NCBI GenBank assembly: GCA_900073065.1
Contig: FJOG01000041.1
Span: 118,965-182,964 of the forward strand
Reading direction: 5' to 3'
DNA: 64,000 nucleotides
From: Phialocephala subalpina
Lineage: Eukaryota > Ascomycota > Leotiomycetes > Helotiales > Mollisiaceae
The notes below the pieces were generated by a model that searched no databases, had not been told where the DNA came from, and saw nothing but the letters and a program-made list of their open reading frames with translations. Positions 45,558-58,131 of this stretch are shown piece by piece; position 1 is the first letter of the stretch, and each line of letters begins with the position of its first letter. Both the position numbers and the translations under genes were made by a program.

Positions 45558-47699
45558 TCAAATCAGGGTAATGCGCTCCAGAGGAGCCAATTCCCAATAT
45601 GACTCGTTTTCGCTCCGTCCCGTCAAAATTGCAGAGTAGCAAGGTGTAATGAGTCGATAGTTTCGACCATCCTTTCGTATGATGAAGGGCGTGACACATC
45701 CAGGGATTTGGCAAAGCTGGTCACCAACAACAATAGTGCATTCAAATGCTACTGATCCCATCGGGTACGGTTGATCGTGGCACTTGTTGGTTAAGAATAA
45801 TTGACACCTGTGTAGACATGGAAATAGGAGTCGCTCAATCGATCTATGTTTCGTCCTCATATCTTGAGGCATGGAGTCTTGGGCTCTCGATTCTGAAAGC
45901 CACTCATCAAAGTCATCTACGCGAATCCCGCGCATGATATTGGCTTGGAAAGTCCAACTTGTTGGGGTCGGAAATTGGGGAGGTTGTTCAAGATTGTGAC
46001 TGTTGATTGAATCAGCCACCCAGGCCTTCCATGTCGTGATGACCTCCCGTAATCTACCTGCGATATCTGTCGGGTCTGATAGACCGGTGACAATGTCCCC
46101 AACTGTGCTAAGTGCCGCTATTGAACCAATGATACATGCATTCATTGATAACTGATAACTATCCACGAAGGATAATTTTAGGTAGCGGGATCGAATATTG
46201 GCCAGGGCCAAATGATTATAAAACCGTGCATCACCAGTCGTGTGTGACCATAAAGCTTTGTCCTGGCCGAACGGCCGTCGAAGATCTGGTACCTGTATAA
46301 TGAATCTCAGGGTCAGTACTCCGTCGTAAGGTTTGGGCTCAATTGAATGTCCCAAGCTAAGAGACACAAAACCAAGAGCGAAGATGGTCTGTGAAAGTGA
46401 CTTACCCATGATGGCAGACCATGGAGTGCAGAGTTTGCGCAGGCATTGAGGATATCCAAGCCTCCAACTCGTTGGATCCTCTTTTGAGCCCAATTGCAAT
46501 AGACATCCTGTACAGGAAGAGAATAATCAATCTCAACATCTGAAGCTTCGGAAGCATCAACAATTCCAAGAATAGCAAAGAGTCTATCTCGTGGGTCTGT
46601 GCACATTGCGCCCTGCGTGTTGTGTAGAACCGTGATAATGTTCTCCGTATCCACGTTGAGCATTGAAGACAGGGCTACCTGTGTGACTCGATGAGCACCC
46701 ATGCGGGGAAAGAGCTTGGAGATATGAGGGGCAGGCAAGATTGAACCAGGTCGTAAAATATATCTCGCTGCCCCCTCAAGTTCTGGCCACCCGATTCTGG
46801 TCCTGCCCCATAGTATAACGGCTTGTTGGGAAGCCGCTAGTTCTTGTATAATCTTGTATCAGATGCTACGAGGTCTAGGCATCATATTATGGGTAAAAAA
46901 TCGTATTATCAAGTCTAAAGAGCTAGCTAGGGAGGAGAGTGAGGATATAAGAGTCTGCGAGATTACCCCTGAACTAGTGTTTGACCCACTACACGTGACC
47001 AGCAACTGATATCTTGAGTCGCTCAAACCACGAGCGATGGAATAGTCGGGCAAGTAAGATCCATGTCTGAATTTCATGCTCGTCCATCCATCTATCAAAT
47101 ATATGTTGGAAAAGTGCAACGGAAGCCCAGTATCTCTCTTGTGAACTAAATATATCCCAAAGACGCCCAATGAGTAGCTGGACATTGCTCGAATACGATT
47201 GGATCAGTTCTTCCGAGCCATTAAGAATACTGCTCTCGCTTAACCCAAGATTTATAAGTGCGTCGGACGGCTCAAAGTAATCACCAAGCCAGACCAAGAC
47301 TCTAGCCGCACGTTGGTAAATGGTTTTCATCCTTCGAACTTGGTCATCCCGCTCATCGGCATCTTCTTGATTGATGCATAGCGCATCGATCCATAACAAG
47401 AGTTGGGACTCCCTCGCCTCAATGGTCGTACATCGCAGACTTCGAAGCGCCCTTTCGAGATTCCGCGTCGCCATGAAGAGCTTGCCATTCAAAAACATAG
47501 GGAATTTGATTGACGCATCTCCCCATGTGTAGGATAAAGCTTCATATTTTGGATACCAGTAATAGTGCGGCTGGTGGGGTTCAGGGCTAAACACGACGAT
47601 TGAGCAGCTGGGGGGTTCATCTTCTTGCCCATGTTCGATTCTAACCAGCCTCAGATCCCTCTCTGAATACCTCAGAGGTGTATACCGAAAATTGCTCAT
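45558..47699 (-). CDS. HET-domain (heterokaryon incompatibility) protein
   Basis: Exons 47699-47007, 46852-46406 and 46292-45558 give 624 residues. The N-terminal HET domain is clear: YEALSYTWGD, then LLLWIDALCINQEDADERDD, and MKTIYQRAARVLVWLG. The usual R-x-W-x-x-QE block is interrupted: exon 1 ends RSWFERLKIS and exon 2 begins IIQELAASQQAVILWGR, so the intron (46853-47006, 154 bases) sits in the motif. PSWVPDLRRPFG follows across intron 2, the normal HET-family junction. Family role: allorecognition and regulated cell death on fusion of incompatible hyphae. The C-terminal half has no recognised domain. Confidence 0.85.
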
Positions 47700-48063
47700 G
47701 TCAAGGTGTACAGGTGGAGAAATGAAGAGAGATGAATTGCTGCCGTCGACCCAAGCTTTTAATTCTCGTTCGAATTGTAGTGGCCAACTCTGACTCGCGA
47801 GCAATGAAGGTTGTTGATGATCGATGGCTGGAAAGCAAAAAGCGACTCAAGAATGAAACAAGTCGACACTAAGGATGATCTTGAGACGCGGATCTGAGAT
47901 TGCTTTTGCAAGCATAGCCCCCACAACAGAACTCGCACAACAGCGGTGAGTCGGTGACCGTTTCCAGATTTTTGGCGCCATTCACGTGATCGCAGCCTGC
48001 AAAGGTCTCGATGGTTCTATAGTGGCCAGTAAGATGTCACGAAGTTGGGACAGAAAGGCCTCT
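47700..48063. other. Spacer, 0.36 kb
   Basis: Promoter side of the HET gene and 3' end of the regulator gene; nothing else seen. Confidence 0.45.
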
Positions 48064-50340
48064 TCAACCATTTGGGACACTCTCAGAAGAATCCCAAAAG
48101 ACCTGCAATTCTTCACTCAGAGATCGTATCGGCCATCCAGTCCGTTGTCGACAAGCATCGAGCATACCGAGAACAGTTTCCCTCTGTCGCAAGTCCTGGA
48201 CACACATGCCGGCTAAGAATCAATCAGACTTCATGTTTCGTAAACCTGCAAACTTGATTACGTACCAATATAAACGCATTGAGAACACATGACACTCGAA
48301 GCGTGATCATTTAACGTCAGAGCAATTCCACAGATGTTGTTTACGTATTTGGCGATCATGCGACTCTGCTCAAGGTAGCCGCCAAACCCCCCCTTCGATG
48401 GCTTATTGAGCAAGAGTAGCAGGCGAGCCGAGTAGTGAAGCTGCACGGCCACAGCGTATGCAGGAGGATGAATCCAAACTGACTGAAATGCAGTCGAAGG
48501 TGCATCACCTCGGTATGGCAGAGGATTGAACTCAATCGTAATATACCTTTCCCATTCGTCGAGCATAGCTTGCAACTGACCAGCTCTCTCAATCCTCCCC
48601 TCGATAGTACTGCCCTCAATTTCTTCCTTGGAGCAAAAATTGACCACTTTCGCGATTATGTAGACGGATCGAGCAGCTAGCTCATATGGATTCATCTCTG
48701 CGAACGTTCGTACAGGTTTCCAGAATGTGAAAGTTTTCCGCTTTTCTTTGAAAGCGGCCCATACATCCTGGCAGAGCCAGGCCCACCATACAGCTGCCCG
48801 GAGACCTTTGGAGTCGCCGTGGATGACTTGAGAACGCTGGATCCAGAAAACACCCTGCAGATGGCGTTCCCAGTCTTTGCCTGAGCCATCGAGCATTTCG
48901 TATGTTGAGATAATCAATGCGGTTGCCAAGAGCTCAAGGCTGGTCTTGAAAGTTTCGTACTGCATAGCTTTGGACAGATAGTGTAATGTTTCGTTATAAT
49001 ACTGAAGTGCATCATTACGATCATGGCTCTGCTCTGCTGTGATTGAAGGCACCAGGGAGATGTGGCGAGAAGACAAAGCAAGAATAGCTTTCATGAGGCC
49101 GGTATTCCTCATCGCGAGATGTGGAACGAAGGTTGAGAAGTTCTGAGTGGGGTCAAATAAGTCGATCCAAAGACTGATGCGTTGGACAAAGTTGCTGAAA
49201 ATGAAATGCTCATATGGAAGCAGCTCGATCGTGCTGGGTGATTGCCATCGTAGCTTTTCATTAAGCAAAGTTCGATCGGAGCCAGGAGCGCTTCGCTCAA
49301 GGAGTTGAGGACTCGTAGAGATAGGTAAAGCGGCAGCGATGCCAGTGGCATCAGGCGTGCCATGGAATGAGCTTACGTAAGGGATGCTGTTTCGATCCGG
49401 ATCTCGGGGCGTGTCAACACTGCTGCAATCATCGACAGCTGCGTCTACATCAGGTACCGCGCTCTCAAAAGCTGAATCTCCGACGAGCATATCAAACCAT
49501 CTCGAGATTGCAACATTGAAGGTGGGCTGGGAGCCAGAGCGAGCCACCAGACTATTGTCGCTGCCAAGAGAGAAGGCAGTTGCTGCATAAGTTGACATCT
49601 CCGGAGACATAACCTGTTGATTGGTAGCATCCGGACTCATGTTGTTGGTACCATTCAGCATGTAGTCAGTGGATTGGCGACTCGATGAGAAGTTCTGCCT
49701 TTGTTGCAGTCGCATGGGTGGTGGACCAGAGGTAATCGATACCCGATCCGAGACAGAATTTGGTGGTGGGTAGCGAACAATCTGTTGTTCTGGCGAGTTG
49801 TGCCATTGTGGAATGGATGGAAGCCGAGGCAACTCTGTCGATGGAGTGCTGACTTGCCGTGTTTCTGTTCGTTCTGTCCGATCGCGACCTGAGGTGCTGG
49901 GTGTGTTGGGATCCGCGTAGATACACGTCTGATTTGCCTTCAGACACCTGTGACAGTAAGGGCGCTCTTCATCGCATTTGACATGTCTTCGACGACACGT
50001 GATGCTATCAAAATATCAGTGTCATGTCGCGTAAATGGAGGAGAAGACCTTACCATCCTGTTGTTTTCCTCAGCCCCTTCCCACGCGACTGGCGATTTCG
50101 TGGCTTCCGCGGCGTCGTGGGTCGCTCCTCGTCGACCATGCTGAGAGCCGAAGGGTAAGGAGAGGGCGACTGTGTGCTTTGAACGAAATCATCGAGTTGC
50201 TGTCCTGCTGGAGTGTATCTTGAGGCTGTCAGTCAAGTGATTGAAATAAAGTTTCCCCACCTATACCATCCGGTTCTTGGCCGAATATGGACTAGCTGCT
50301 TGGTGGACGGCTGGGGGATATACTCAGGTGTTAAGGCCAT
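48064..50340 (-). CDS. Zn2Cys6 transcription factor of a sugar-catabolic cluster
   Basis: Exons 50340-50261, 50218-50054, 50004-48266 and 48212-48064 give 710 residues. The cluster motif forms across intron 2: GCITCRRRHVKCDEERPYCH followed by RCLKANQTCIY. An N-terminal extension of about 80 residues precedes it (MALTPEYIPQPSTKQ). The long middle exon holds the fungal_trans_2-like region (ELLPYEHFIFSNFVQRISLW, DLFDPTQNFSTFVPHLAM). The last exon ends with LDACRQRTGWPIRSLSEEL, which is characteristic of the same group. It is immediately downstream of, and co-directional with, an L-rhamnose-dehydrogenase-like SDR and may regulate that cluster (inference). Confidence 0.87.
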
Positions 50341-50790
50341 TCCTATGCGGCTTTGCTTGGAATTAAATGATCTTGTACCCTGTTTCCCCTGGTGTTTACC
50401 ATTGAAATTTGCGATCAAACATATTTCATTCTGAGGACAAAGTAAGCTGAACTGTATCATGCTTTGACCCCCATTTAGACTTCCTGGGGAAGCGGGGATG
50501 AGGTTGCCAAAGCCTCATCAAAACAAGCCACAATCTAGAAGCCCTAATGGAAGCTGTTCTTTCCTCTGGATTGGTTGATCTCGATTTTGGGCCGATCGTG
50601 AAAACAATTATATTCAAATTTGCCTCTGTATACGCTCTCATGAGCTTCATGGAAGTGTTAGATCTGGGTGTTGCTTAATCACCAAATTGTCAATGCAACA
50701 CACGAGCAATACGAGAAGTTTCAAGTCAGGTCACAAAAAGTTAGATAACTAAAAAGGCATCAAGCACCATTTAAGGTTTTCTCATTTTCG
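50341..50790. other. Spacer between regulator and SDR gene
   Basis: 450 bases, no supported gene; promoter of the regulator and 3' UTR of the SDR. Confidence 0.45.
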
Positions 50791-51670
50791 TTACTGCAGG
50801 TGGACAAACATGCCTCCATCAGACAACAATTGTGTCCCATTGCAGTAAGGACTAAGCTCCTCACTAGCAAGAAATAGAGCAGGACCTGCAATGTCTGAAG
50901 GATCTCCCGCCCTTCCCATTGGTATCTTTTGCTCCAACTTAGTCCTCGTCACATCATTCTTTATTTCCTCCTCGCTCAATTGTGTCTTGATCGTACCTGG
51001 TAATATCGCATTACATCTGATATTATGTGGTCCCATAGATATTGCCATTGACTGTATCATTGACAAGACTGCCGCTTTGGTTGGTGTATAGTGTACCTGC
51101 AGACCCCCACCTTGTAGAGCACTTATCGAGGATATGGCAATTATGCTTCCGCCGTGGCCTTGCTTCACCATTTGTCGTGCCGCTGCCTGGCAGCAATAGA
51201 ATGCTCCGTTCACGTTGATCCGAAGAGTTCGATCGAAGAGGTCGTGGTCCAAACTGCAGCAATTTGTTAGCACTTGCCCAATGGATATTGGAAAAAATAA
51301 GGCACCTCAGGAACTCAGCAGGTTCAAAAACACCAGCATTCGCGACAAATACATCCAACTTTCCCCACTTCTCCACTGCTTTCTCAACAAGTATCGTGCC
51401 AGTATCCGATTTTGAGACATCTCCAGCCACTTCCAGTAGTTCTCCAGCTTTGGACTTCGTCTCTCCTTCCACCTTCTCTGCTTTCAACGCAGCTGCCTCT
51501 TCCAGCAAGCTGAGTTTGTGTACCTCGTCCTTTGGCAGACCCAAGTGGTTGATCGCGACGTTGCAGCCTTGTCGCAGGTATTCGAGTGCAATTGCACGCC
51601 CAATTCCGGTTGTTCCGCCTGTGATCGCTGCTACCTTTCCTTCCAGTATCCGCCAACGCGAGGGTGCCAT
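50791..51670 (-). CDS. SDR oxidoreductase, L-rhamnose-1-dehydrogenase-like
   Basis: Two exons (51670-51306, 51253-50791), 275 residues. Classical SDR: cofactor motif TGGTTGIGRA (17-26), NAG motif VANAGVF, catalytic Ser in ISSISALQGG and Y-x-x-x-K in HYTPTKAA. The C-terminal half, ARQMVKQGHGGSI, IRCNAILPGTIKT, GDPSDIAGPALFLAS and the final GGMFVHLQ, strongly resembles fungal L-rhamnose-1-dehydrogenases (first step of the oxidative LRA pathway: L-rhamnose to L-rhamnonolactone). A 35-residue insertion rich in Glu/Lys lies after INHLG. Cytosolic. The other LRA pathway enzymes are not in this window. Confidence 0.85.
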
Positions 51671-52523
51671 ATTTTCGGTCGTGTTGGTCGTAGGTCTGAA
51701 GTGGGGAGTCCTGTACTGTGCTTCAAGGTAGGTAGAGTGTACGTGAGTGGCAGACGTCTAGAGAAACTTCTCCGTCTTGTCAGTATAATAGGGAACGAAA
51801 GGAAAGATACTTGACACTGCTTAGAGCTCAGGAGGCAGTCCCCTTCATCGTCCTGGAGAATCACAATATTGACTTTTCCCCTCCTGCACGCACTGCTCCT
51901 CTAACCGCAGCCCCGCCAAGTTCGGGCAACGAACAGCCTCGTGTCGAGGTGTGCAGCTGCTGTGGATCGTGGACTGGGTGACTGTATCGTGAAATGGCCT
52001 CGAGCCGAGGAGGCGCAGATTGATGCCTGAGGCTTAGTAATTCAGATCATTCGGAAGCTCTTTTCGAGGTTTCTCCAATTTCTGCACCAACTCTCCACAA
52101 TTTCTGTCAACTCCGTATTTCGTCTCGAGCAATTACAAGGCGATGGGAGGATCGATTCGAGGCTTTCAGCCCTGGCAGCCGCGTTGTTCAGTGATACCGA
52201 TTCGAGGACCTGCTGGCAGCGGATGAGTTGGGAAGTGGCGCTCTTGTGCTCTGGAGGAAGTCTGGCCCATTTCCATAATCTACGCCGAGCCGACATACGG
52301 GAGGTCATCTGGAGATGCAAGGACCGACTTCTGACCCGATTTGATAAAGAGGCTTCCGATGACTGTACAATTGCATGAAGACGGGACTCTAGGATCGGGA
52401 TGAGCCCTAGGATAATCTACTCTCGCTGCTTTACTCAGTCTCCTTGCCAAAGCCGTCTTCTACCTGTCTGAACATTGTTGTGCCTTGAAACATCGACTGC
52501 TGTTTGCTTTAAGGGTATGCAGA
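51671..52523. other. Divergent spacer, 0.85 kb
   Basis: Between two divergent SDR genes. A minus frame at 52042-52320 (92 residues) looks helical but shows no family motif and no clean start context. Possible shared promoter. Confidence 0.45.
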
Positions 52524-53487
52524 ATGAACCTTCCAAACACCGACCCGACAGCCAGCGACTCCTCGACAACTCGGCAGCTTGCTTCTTCTCCAATGCCTCT
52601 TAGTGGCAAATTGGCCTTGATCACAGGTGCTTCCAGAGGTAAGTCCCAAAACATCGCGGCTCAAGCTGTTACTTACAATATTCACAGGAATCGGTGCAGC
52701 AATAGCTAGAAATATTGCCTCGAAAGGAGCTTCGATAGTCCTCAACTACACCTCAGACAGCTCCGCCTCTCAATGCGAGGCGTTGAAGCAGGAACTCGAG
52801 TCCAAATACCCAACCACATGCCTGCCAGTCCAAGCAGACATTGGACATCCATCAGGTCCAACTTCTCTTGTCAAAGTAGTTAACAATCATTTCAACTCCT
52901 CCTCAAGCGAACCATTCCAAATCGATATCATTATCAACAATGCCGGTGTTGCAAGCAATGCGACCATTGAGGACTTCAAGGTTGCAGACTTCGATTGGAT
53001 GTACCGAATCAACGTTCTAGGGCCACTGCTCTTGATGCAAGCAGTCTTGACATATCTACCCTCAGATAGGAGCGGCAGGGTAGTCAACCTCTCCTCCATT
53101 TCATCAACAGAAGGTTTTATCGGCCAATCAGTCTATGGTGGCACGAAAGCTGCCCTCGAAGCCATGACCAGGACTTGGGCCAGAGAATTGGCAGAACGCT
53201 GTACAGTCAACGCGATCAATCCAGGACCTGTGAAGACGGATATGTGGGATCGGATGCCACCTGAACATCGCGGTGGTCTCAAGTCATGGACCTCTCATTC
53301 TCCATTGGCTGTAGTTCGTGAGGGTGTTGATGACGAAGACTTGGTTCGTGAAGCAAATTTCGTTGGTGGGCGGCCAGCGTACGCTCATGAGATTGCTAGT
53401 ATCGTGGCGATGCTCTGTTCGGAAGATAGCGCCTGGTGTACCGGGCAAGTTATTTGTGCGAATGGTGGCATGCGCATGGCACTTTGA
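52524..53487 (+). CDS. SDR oxidoreductase
   Basis: Exons 52524-52638 and 52688-53487, 304 residues. Signatures: cofactor motif TGASRGIGAA formed across the intron, INNAGVASN, the catalytic NLSSISSTEGF with Ser and the YGGTKAA Tyr/Lys pair, then AINPGPVKTDM. A segment rich in Ser (NHFNSSSSEPFQ) interrupts the usual helix. The family oxidises or reduces hydroxyls/ketones with NAD(P); substrate unknown. It is divergent from the rhamnose-dehydrogenase-like SDR and next to a class II aldolase, so a sugar or polyol substrate is likely (inference). Confidence 0.85.
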
Positions 53488-53814
53488 TTTCCAATTTTTG
53501 AATTGTAATTCTATCCAAGAGAGAGATGCACAAAACTTTGAGCCAAGTAACCTTAGTGAGTTGCTGAGACGACGAACATGGGTTGAAAGTAAGTGGGCGA
53601 GAGCCTGAAATTTTGCCGACCGAGACCCTGAAGCTCGAGCTGCCTCCCTAGACCTTAGCGAGGGAAGGCCAGAAGAAGTCTTCAAGAATGGACCTGCTTC
53701 CAGCATCTGGTTGGTGTGACCGTATACCACCAAATGGGCATGACAGTGCGTGGAATTTCAAGGTCAATCTGTCACACTAAAATGATTGAATTTTCTATCG
53801 TTGGACTATATTGT
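53488..53814. other. Convergent spacer
   Basis: 327 bases between two convergent stops; no further feature. Confidence 0.45.
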
Positions 53815-54752
53815 CTATGCCTTCCCTGCAGAGCCACATATTTTCATCCAACGCATTGTATCCTCTACCACCTTTTCTACTCCTTGCTCCATCAATTGTG
53901 TCTGCGTCAATTTCGCTGCATGGACCTTCAAGTGATCCCTATAGCCGTCCAGCGATAGTCGGTTCACATTGATTTTTGTTACACCTTGAGCAATGCATTC
54001 CTTCATCAGCCCCGGCTCGAAAGTGTTCGTCCCATGAAGTGCAATGCGGACTCTGCCATTTATCTGCGCTCGAATCTTCTTGAGCCTGTGTATTCAACAG
54101 AGTCAGCAAGTTCTCTATCTCAGTCAACGGTGTATCCTCACCTTTCAAAGTCCAACTTTGGTCCTCCTATCGACCGATACGGATCCTCACCATGCATGTT
54201 CCCAATCGCAGGAGCCAAAACCTCAACACCCGTATCTACAAAATCATCCACCTCCTCCATAGTTGTCATACTCCCCTCCAGTCCCTCCGTATCCATAACC
54301 CCATCCTCTCCACCCTCAATCCTCCCCGGCTCGGCCTCAGCCGCAACCCCTCTCTCATGACAATACCCCACCAACTCTTTCGTCTTCCTCAAATTCTCCT
54401 CTTTCTCATAATGACTCATATCAACCATAATACTATCAAATGGCAACGTCTCCGCTGCTAGCTTAATCATTTTCTCATCTTGTGCATGATCGAGATGGAT
54501 TGCTACCGGGACTTTGGCTCGGGATGCGTAGTCGGCGGCAGAGCGGATGAGGAGCCCGTCGGAGAAGGTGATGGCCCAGGGGAAGAATTGAATTATTAGA
54601 GGTGACTGAGCGAGTTCCGCCGCGCGGACCATGCCGAGGATATGTTCGATGTTGTAGGCGACGGTTGCGAGGACGCCATATTGGCCTTCTTCGGCGGCTT
54701 TAAGGATTTGGACTGTTTTGTTTGTTGCTTTCCAGTCAGTATTAGGTGCCAT
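53815..54752 (-). CDS. Class II ketose-bisphosphate aldolase-like
   Basis: Exons 54752-54142 and 54085-53815, 293 residues. Zinc-dependent aldolase signatures are all present: AIHLDHAQDE (His/Asp), FDSIMVDMSHYEKEEN, AAEAEPGRIEG (Glu), GNMHG (His), IALHGTN (His) and GVTKINVNR. These match the fructose/tagatose-bisphosphate aldolase class II family, which cleaves ketose phosphates to two triose-level products. In filamentous fungi such copies often sit in accessory sugar-use clusters rather than serving glycolysis. Two further in-frame ATGs lie upstream (54947 and near 54804), but start 54752 gives the usual N-terminus. Confidence 0.88.
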
Positions 54753-55546
54753 GATGAGGGTTTCTGAGGTTTGGAGCGAGAATTGACAGGAATTGGACTG
54801 CATTTCACTGCCCAAGTCACGAAGATACACGGAATCACATGACAAGGATGGGGCTTTCAGCTTCGCCTCGAGGCCAGCTAGAACAGCATCTGCTCCAATT
54901 TTCCTAATAGCAATGGCATGAACGATTACCCCACCTCTTTCCGACATTACTTGCCATCTCTACCTCGAAACGAGACTTCCTACCCCCGGGCCGATAAGTG
55001 GATTCCTCTCCACTTTGCGCGGGGAATCCATCTCGTCTCGAGTCCTCAACAAGTGGAACCTGGGGTATCCGGGGACGCCACCAAGCCCGCAAACGCCTCA
55101 TTCTACACCTCCAACACCTCGAACCTGTTTCTATCCCTCATACTCCTCTATCTCAACCGCTTTTTCACGATCCAACTCCCAATTATGATGCAAAGCAGAC
55201 TTTTTCTGGGGCCTGGCTTACGAGTCATTGGCTTGCACTAAGATTTTTCCGTCCTGATTTGCTATTTGTCCCCGTTGTGGGGTGGGATGCACTATCTCCC
55301 CGGGCCAAGGGGGACCCCAGAGAAGTGGGAGCGGTGATACAAAGGTTCCCGAAGATGAGTAGGGAGAGTACATATCGATCGGACGTGTTATATAGTGCTT
55401 GATATCTCCTTCAGTCTGATCTATGGTTTACGCTTCTGCTGATCATTTCTTCTCGAACAATCATCTCAAACCTAAACTTCTTCTAGAAGGCTTCAAGAGT
55501 TCTTCAATATATTGTTGTCGTCTCAAGCGGTGAGAGTATCTTCAAC
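54753..55546. other. Divergent spacer, 0.8 kb
   Basis: Upstream of the aldolase and sugar transporter; no supported gene. Confidence 0.45.
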
Positions 55547-57491
55547 ATGGCGAGCGGCCAAAATCTCCAGGGCGTCACCGCCTTGATGCGTGCCGAGATG
55601 GGAAACACTGGTGTTAAAGGCCTAATGAAAAACAAAAAAGTATTCTTCATCGCCATGTTCGCTTCGTACGTCCCTCCCCTCCCCCACCCTTGCCCTTCTC
55701 CCCACTAACAACATACCAGATTTGGTGGTCTCCTCTACGGCTACCAACAAGGCGTACTCGGCCAAGCAGTCGTGATGAACTCCTTCATCCGCGACTTCCC
55801 CGAAGTCCACAAATCGGCCTCAAAACTAGGATGGCTGACTTCCGTGCTCCAACTTGGGGGTTGGGTTGGGAGTCTGTCGGCGGGTGTCTTTGGTGAGGTG
55901 TTTAGCAGGAAACATACTATGTTTGCTGGTGCATTGTGGGTTGTGCTGGGGAGTTTCCTTTCTGCTGGTGCGCAGTCGACGAGTTACCTTTATGCTGGCA
56001 GACTGTTTACTGGTCTTGGTGTTGGCACTCTTTCCGCTATTGGGTGAGTCTCTACCGTTGTGGTTTGAGGGATTGAGACTAATGAAGATTCAAATAGTCC
56101 TCTATATAATGCAGAGTTGTCACCACCTGAGATGCGAGGTTTCCTTATTGCACTTCAGCAGCTCACAACAACCATCGGTATCATGCTTGCCTACGTAAGT
56201 CCCTTCTTCTCTTGGAAGATCATCCCTTCTTCCAATAGATCCTTGGAAGCGCAATCGCTGACTTCCCATCCTGTAGTGGTGTGCATTTGGAAGCAATTAT
56301 ATCGGAGGTACTGGTGATGGTCAATCAGCCATGGCTTGGAGACTACCTATGATTATTCAAGGCATCCCGGCCGTCATCCTCTGCGTTGGACTTTTCTTCA
56401 TGCCCTACTCACCTCGCCTTCTCGTCAACAAAGGCAAACACCAAGAAGCCCTCAAGACTCTCGCTTATCTCCGAAACCTTCCCGAAGACCACTACCTCGT
56501 CCAAGTCGAATTCTTGGAGATCAAATCCGACGCAGAGTTCGAGCGAGAGATCTTCGATAAACGTTTCCCGGCACTGAGTAAGGCTACAGGAAATAGTGTT
56601 TGGAGACGAGAGTTTGCTCAGTATAGCAACATCTTCCGCTCGAAGGATAATTTCAAGCGTGTTGCTCTTGCAAGTCTTGTTATGTTCTTCCAACAATGGA
56701 CAGGTATCGACTCGAGTAAGTACCAGCACCTACCCTAGTACCCTTAGTACCTTCATGCACTGACATGACTAGTCATTTACTACGCCTCCGTCATCTTCCA
56801 ATCCCTCGGCCTCACTTCGAGCACCATCTCCCTCCTCGCATCAGGCGTCATTGGAATCATCAACGTTGCGACTACCATCCCCGCCATATACGTGATCGAT
56901 CGAGTCGGACGCAAGCCCCTCATGATGACCGGCTCAGCGGGTATGGCTATCTGCGAACTCATCATTGGCGTCATCGTCGCTACATGTGGCCATGACTGGG
57001 CTTCTCACTCGGCGGCAGGATGGGCAGCTGTCGTCTTCGTGTGGCTCTACATTGTCAATTTTGCCTACTCCTGGGGTCCCGGCTCCTGGATTCTCATCGC
57101 TGAAATCTTTCCAATCTCCATCCGTGCAAAAGGAACCTCAATTGGCGCGTCCGCGAACTGGATGAATAACTTCGTCATCGCCTTTGTCGTCCCTCCTATG
57201 CTGTCCGGCATCGGTTGGGGAACCTACGTCTTCTTCGCCGTATGGTCTGCGGCCGGAGGAGTGTTTATCTACTTCTTCATGCCGGAGACGAAAGGTAAAA
57301 CGTTGGAGGAAATGGATCAGGTGTTTGGGAGTCATACTGCGACGGAGGAGTTGGAGGCTTTTGCGAGGGTGCAGGAGAGGGTTGGTTTGACGGCTTTGAT
57401 TGCGAGTAGAGCCGGTGGGGTGGGTGCGTCGGATGGGAGTTCGATGGATAAGGAGGGAAACGTTGGGGTGCAGCATATGGACAAGGTCTGA
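55547..57491 (+). CDS. MFS sugar/proton symporter
   Basis: Five exons: 55547-55665, 55720-56043, 56098-56194, 56277-56715, 56773-57491; 565 residues with 12 hydrophobic segments. Sugar-porter signatures: GGLLYGYQQGVLG (helix 1), GRLFTGLGVGTLSAIGPLYN across intron 2, ELSPPEMRG, FFMPYSPRLL, QQWTGIDSIIYY across intron 4, VIDRVGRKPL and FFMPETKGKTLEEMD. Plasma-membrane importer of monosaccharides by family. Neighbouring SDR, aldolase and regulator genes suggest it feeds the same catabolic route, perhaps a deoxy-sugar such as L-rhamnose (inference). Confidence 0.93.
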
Positions 57492-58131
57492 AGGGTGGTT
57501 ATGGCTGTTGTCACTTATTATGGTTTATGGTTTTGTGAATATACTTGAAGATCTGGGACAGATGCTAGTCAGCAGAATACACAACTCTTACCTCTCTATT
57601 CTCTTTCGCTTCGTGAATGAAGATATCACAGAGAAAACACCAGGACCTACACCTGCCTGATTGGAAAGAGATGCTCTTTCTAATTGGTTACATCGCATTC
57701 GGAAGCGGGGCCTTTAGCCTCTTACAAAGCAACCGAGCCACACCGATGTTTCTCGACTCTCTCGGTCACATGCCTCCTTCTCAAACGTATTGAAGTCTTC
57801 GGTACGTACTCTTCGCATACTACTCATTCTAGACACCCCACCGACAAATTGTATACTGAATCTACGATATGAATGAATGAAGCTCAATGACGAAATCGGC
57901 ACATATGATATACATACATCGAGAAGTGGGATATACGTATAGAAAAGGGAATGAGAGATCCTGAGGTTGTTGATAGTCGGAGAAAGGTAAAATCGCAACT
58001 AGGAAGAGAGATTACTCTCCCGTATTTTGTCCAACCACTAATCCTCATAGGTCCAAGAACACGGTCTCCTCGGCAGTCCACACGTGACACCCTTATTCAG
58101 CTACCTCGACCTTCCCGCCATTTCAGAAACC
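57492..58131. other. Spacer, 0.64 kb
   Basis: No supported gene; 3' UTR of the transporter and promoter of the next gene. Confidence 0.45.

Noticed and set aside
52042..52320. 92-residue helical minus frame between two SDR genes
   Set aside because: No family signature and no convincing start; kept only as a remark on the spacer.
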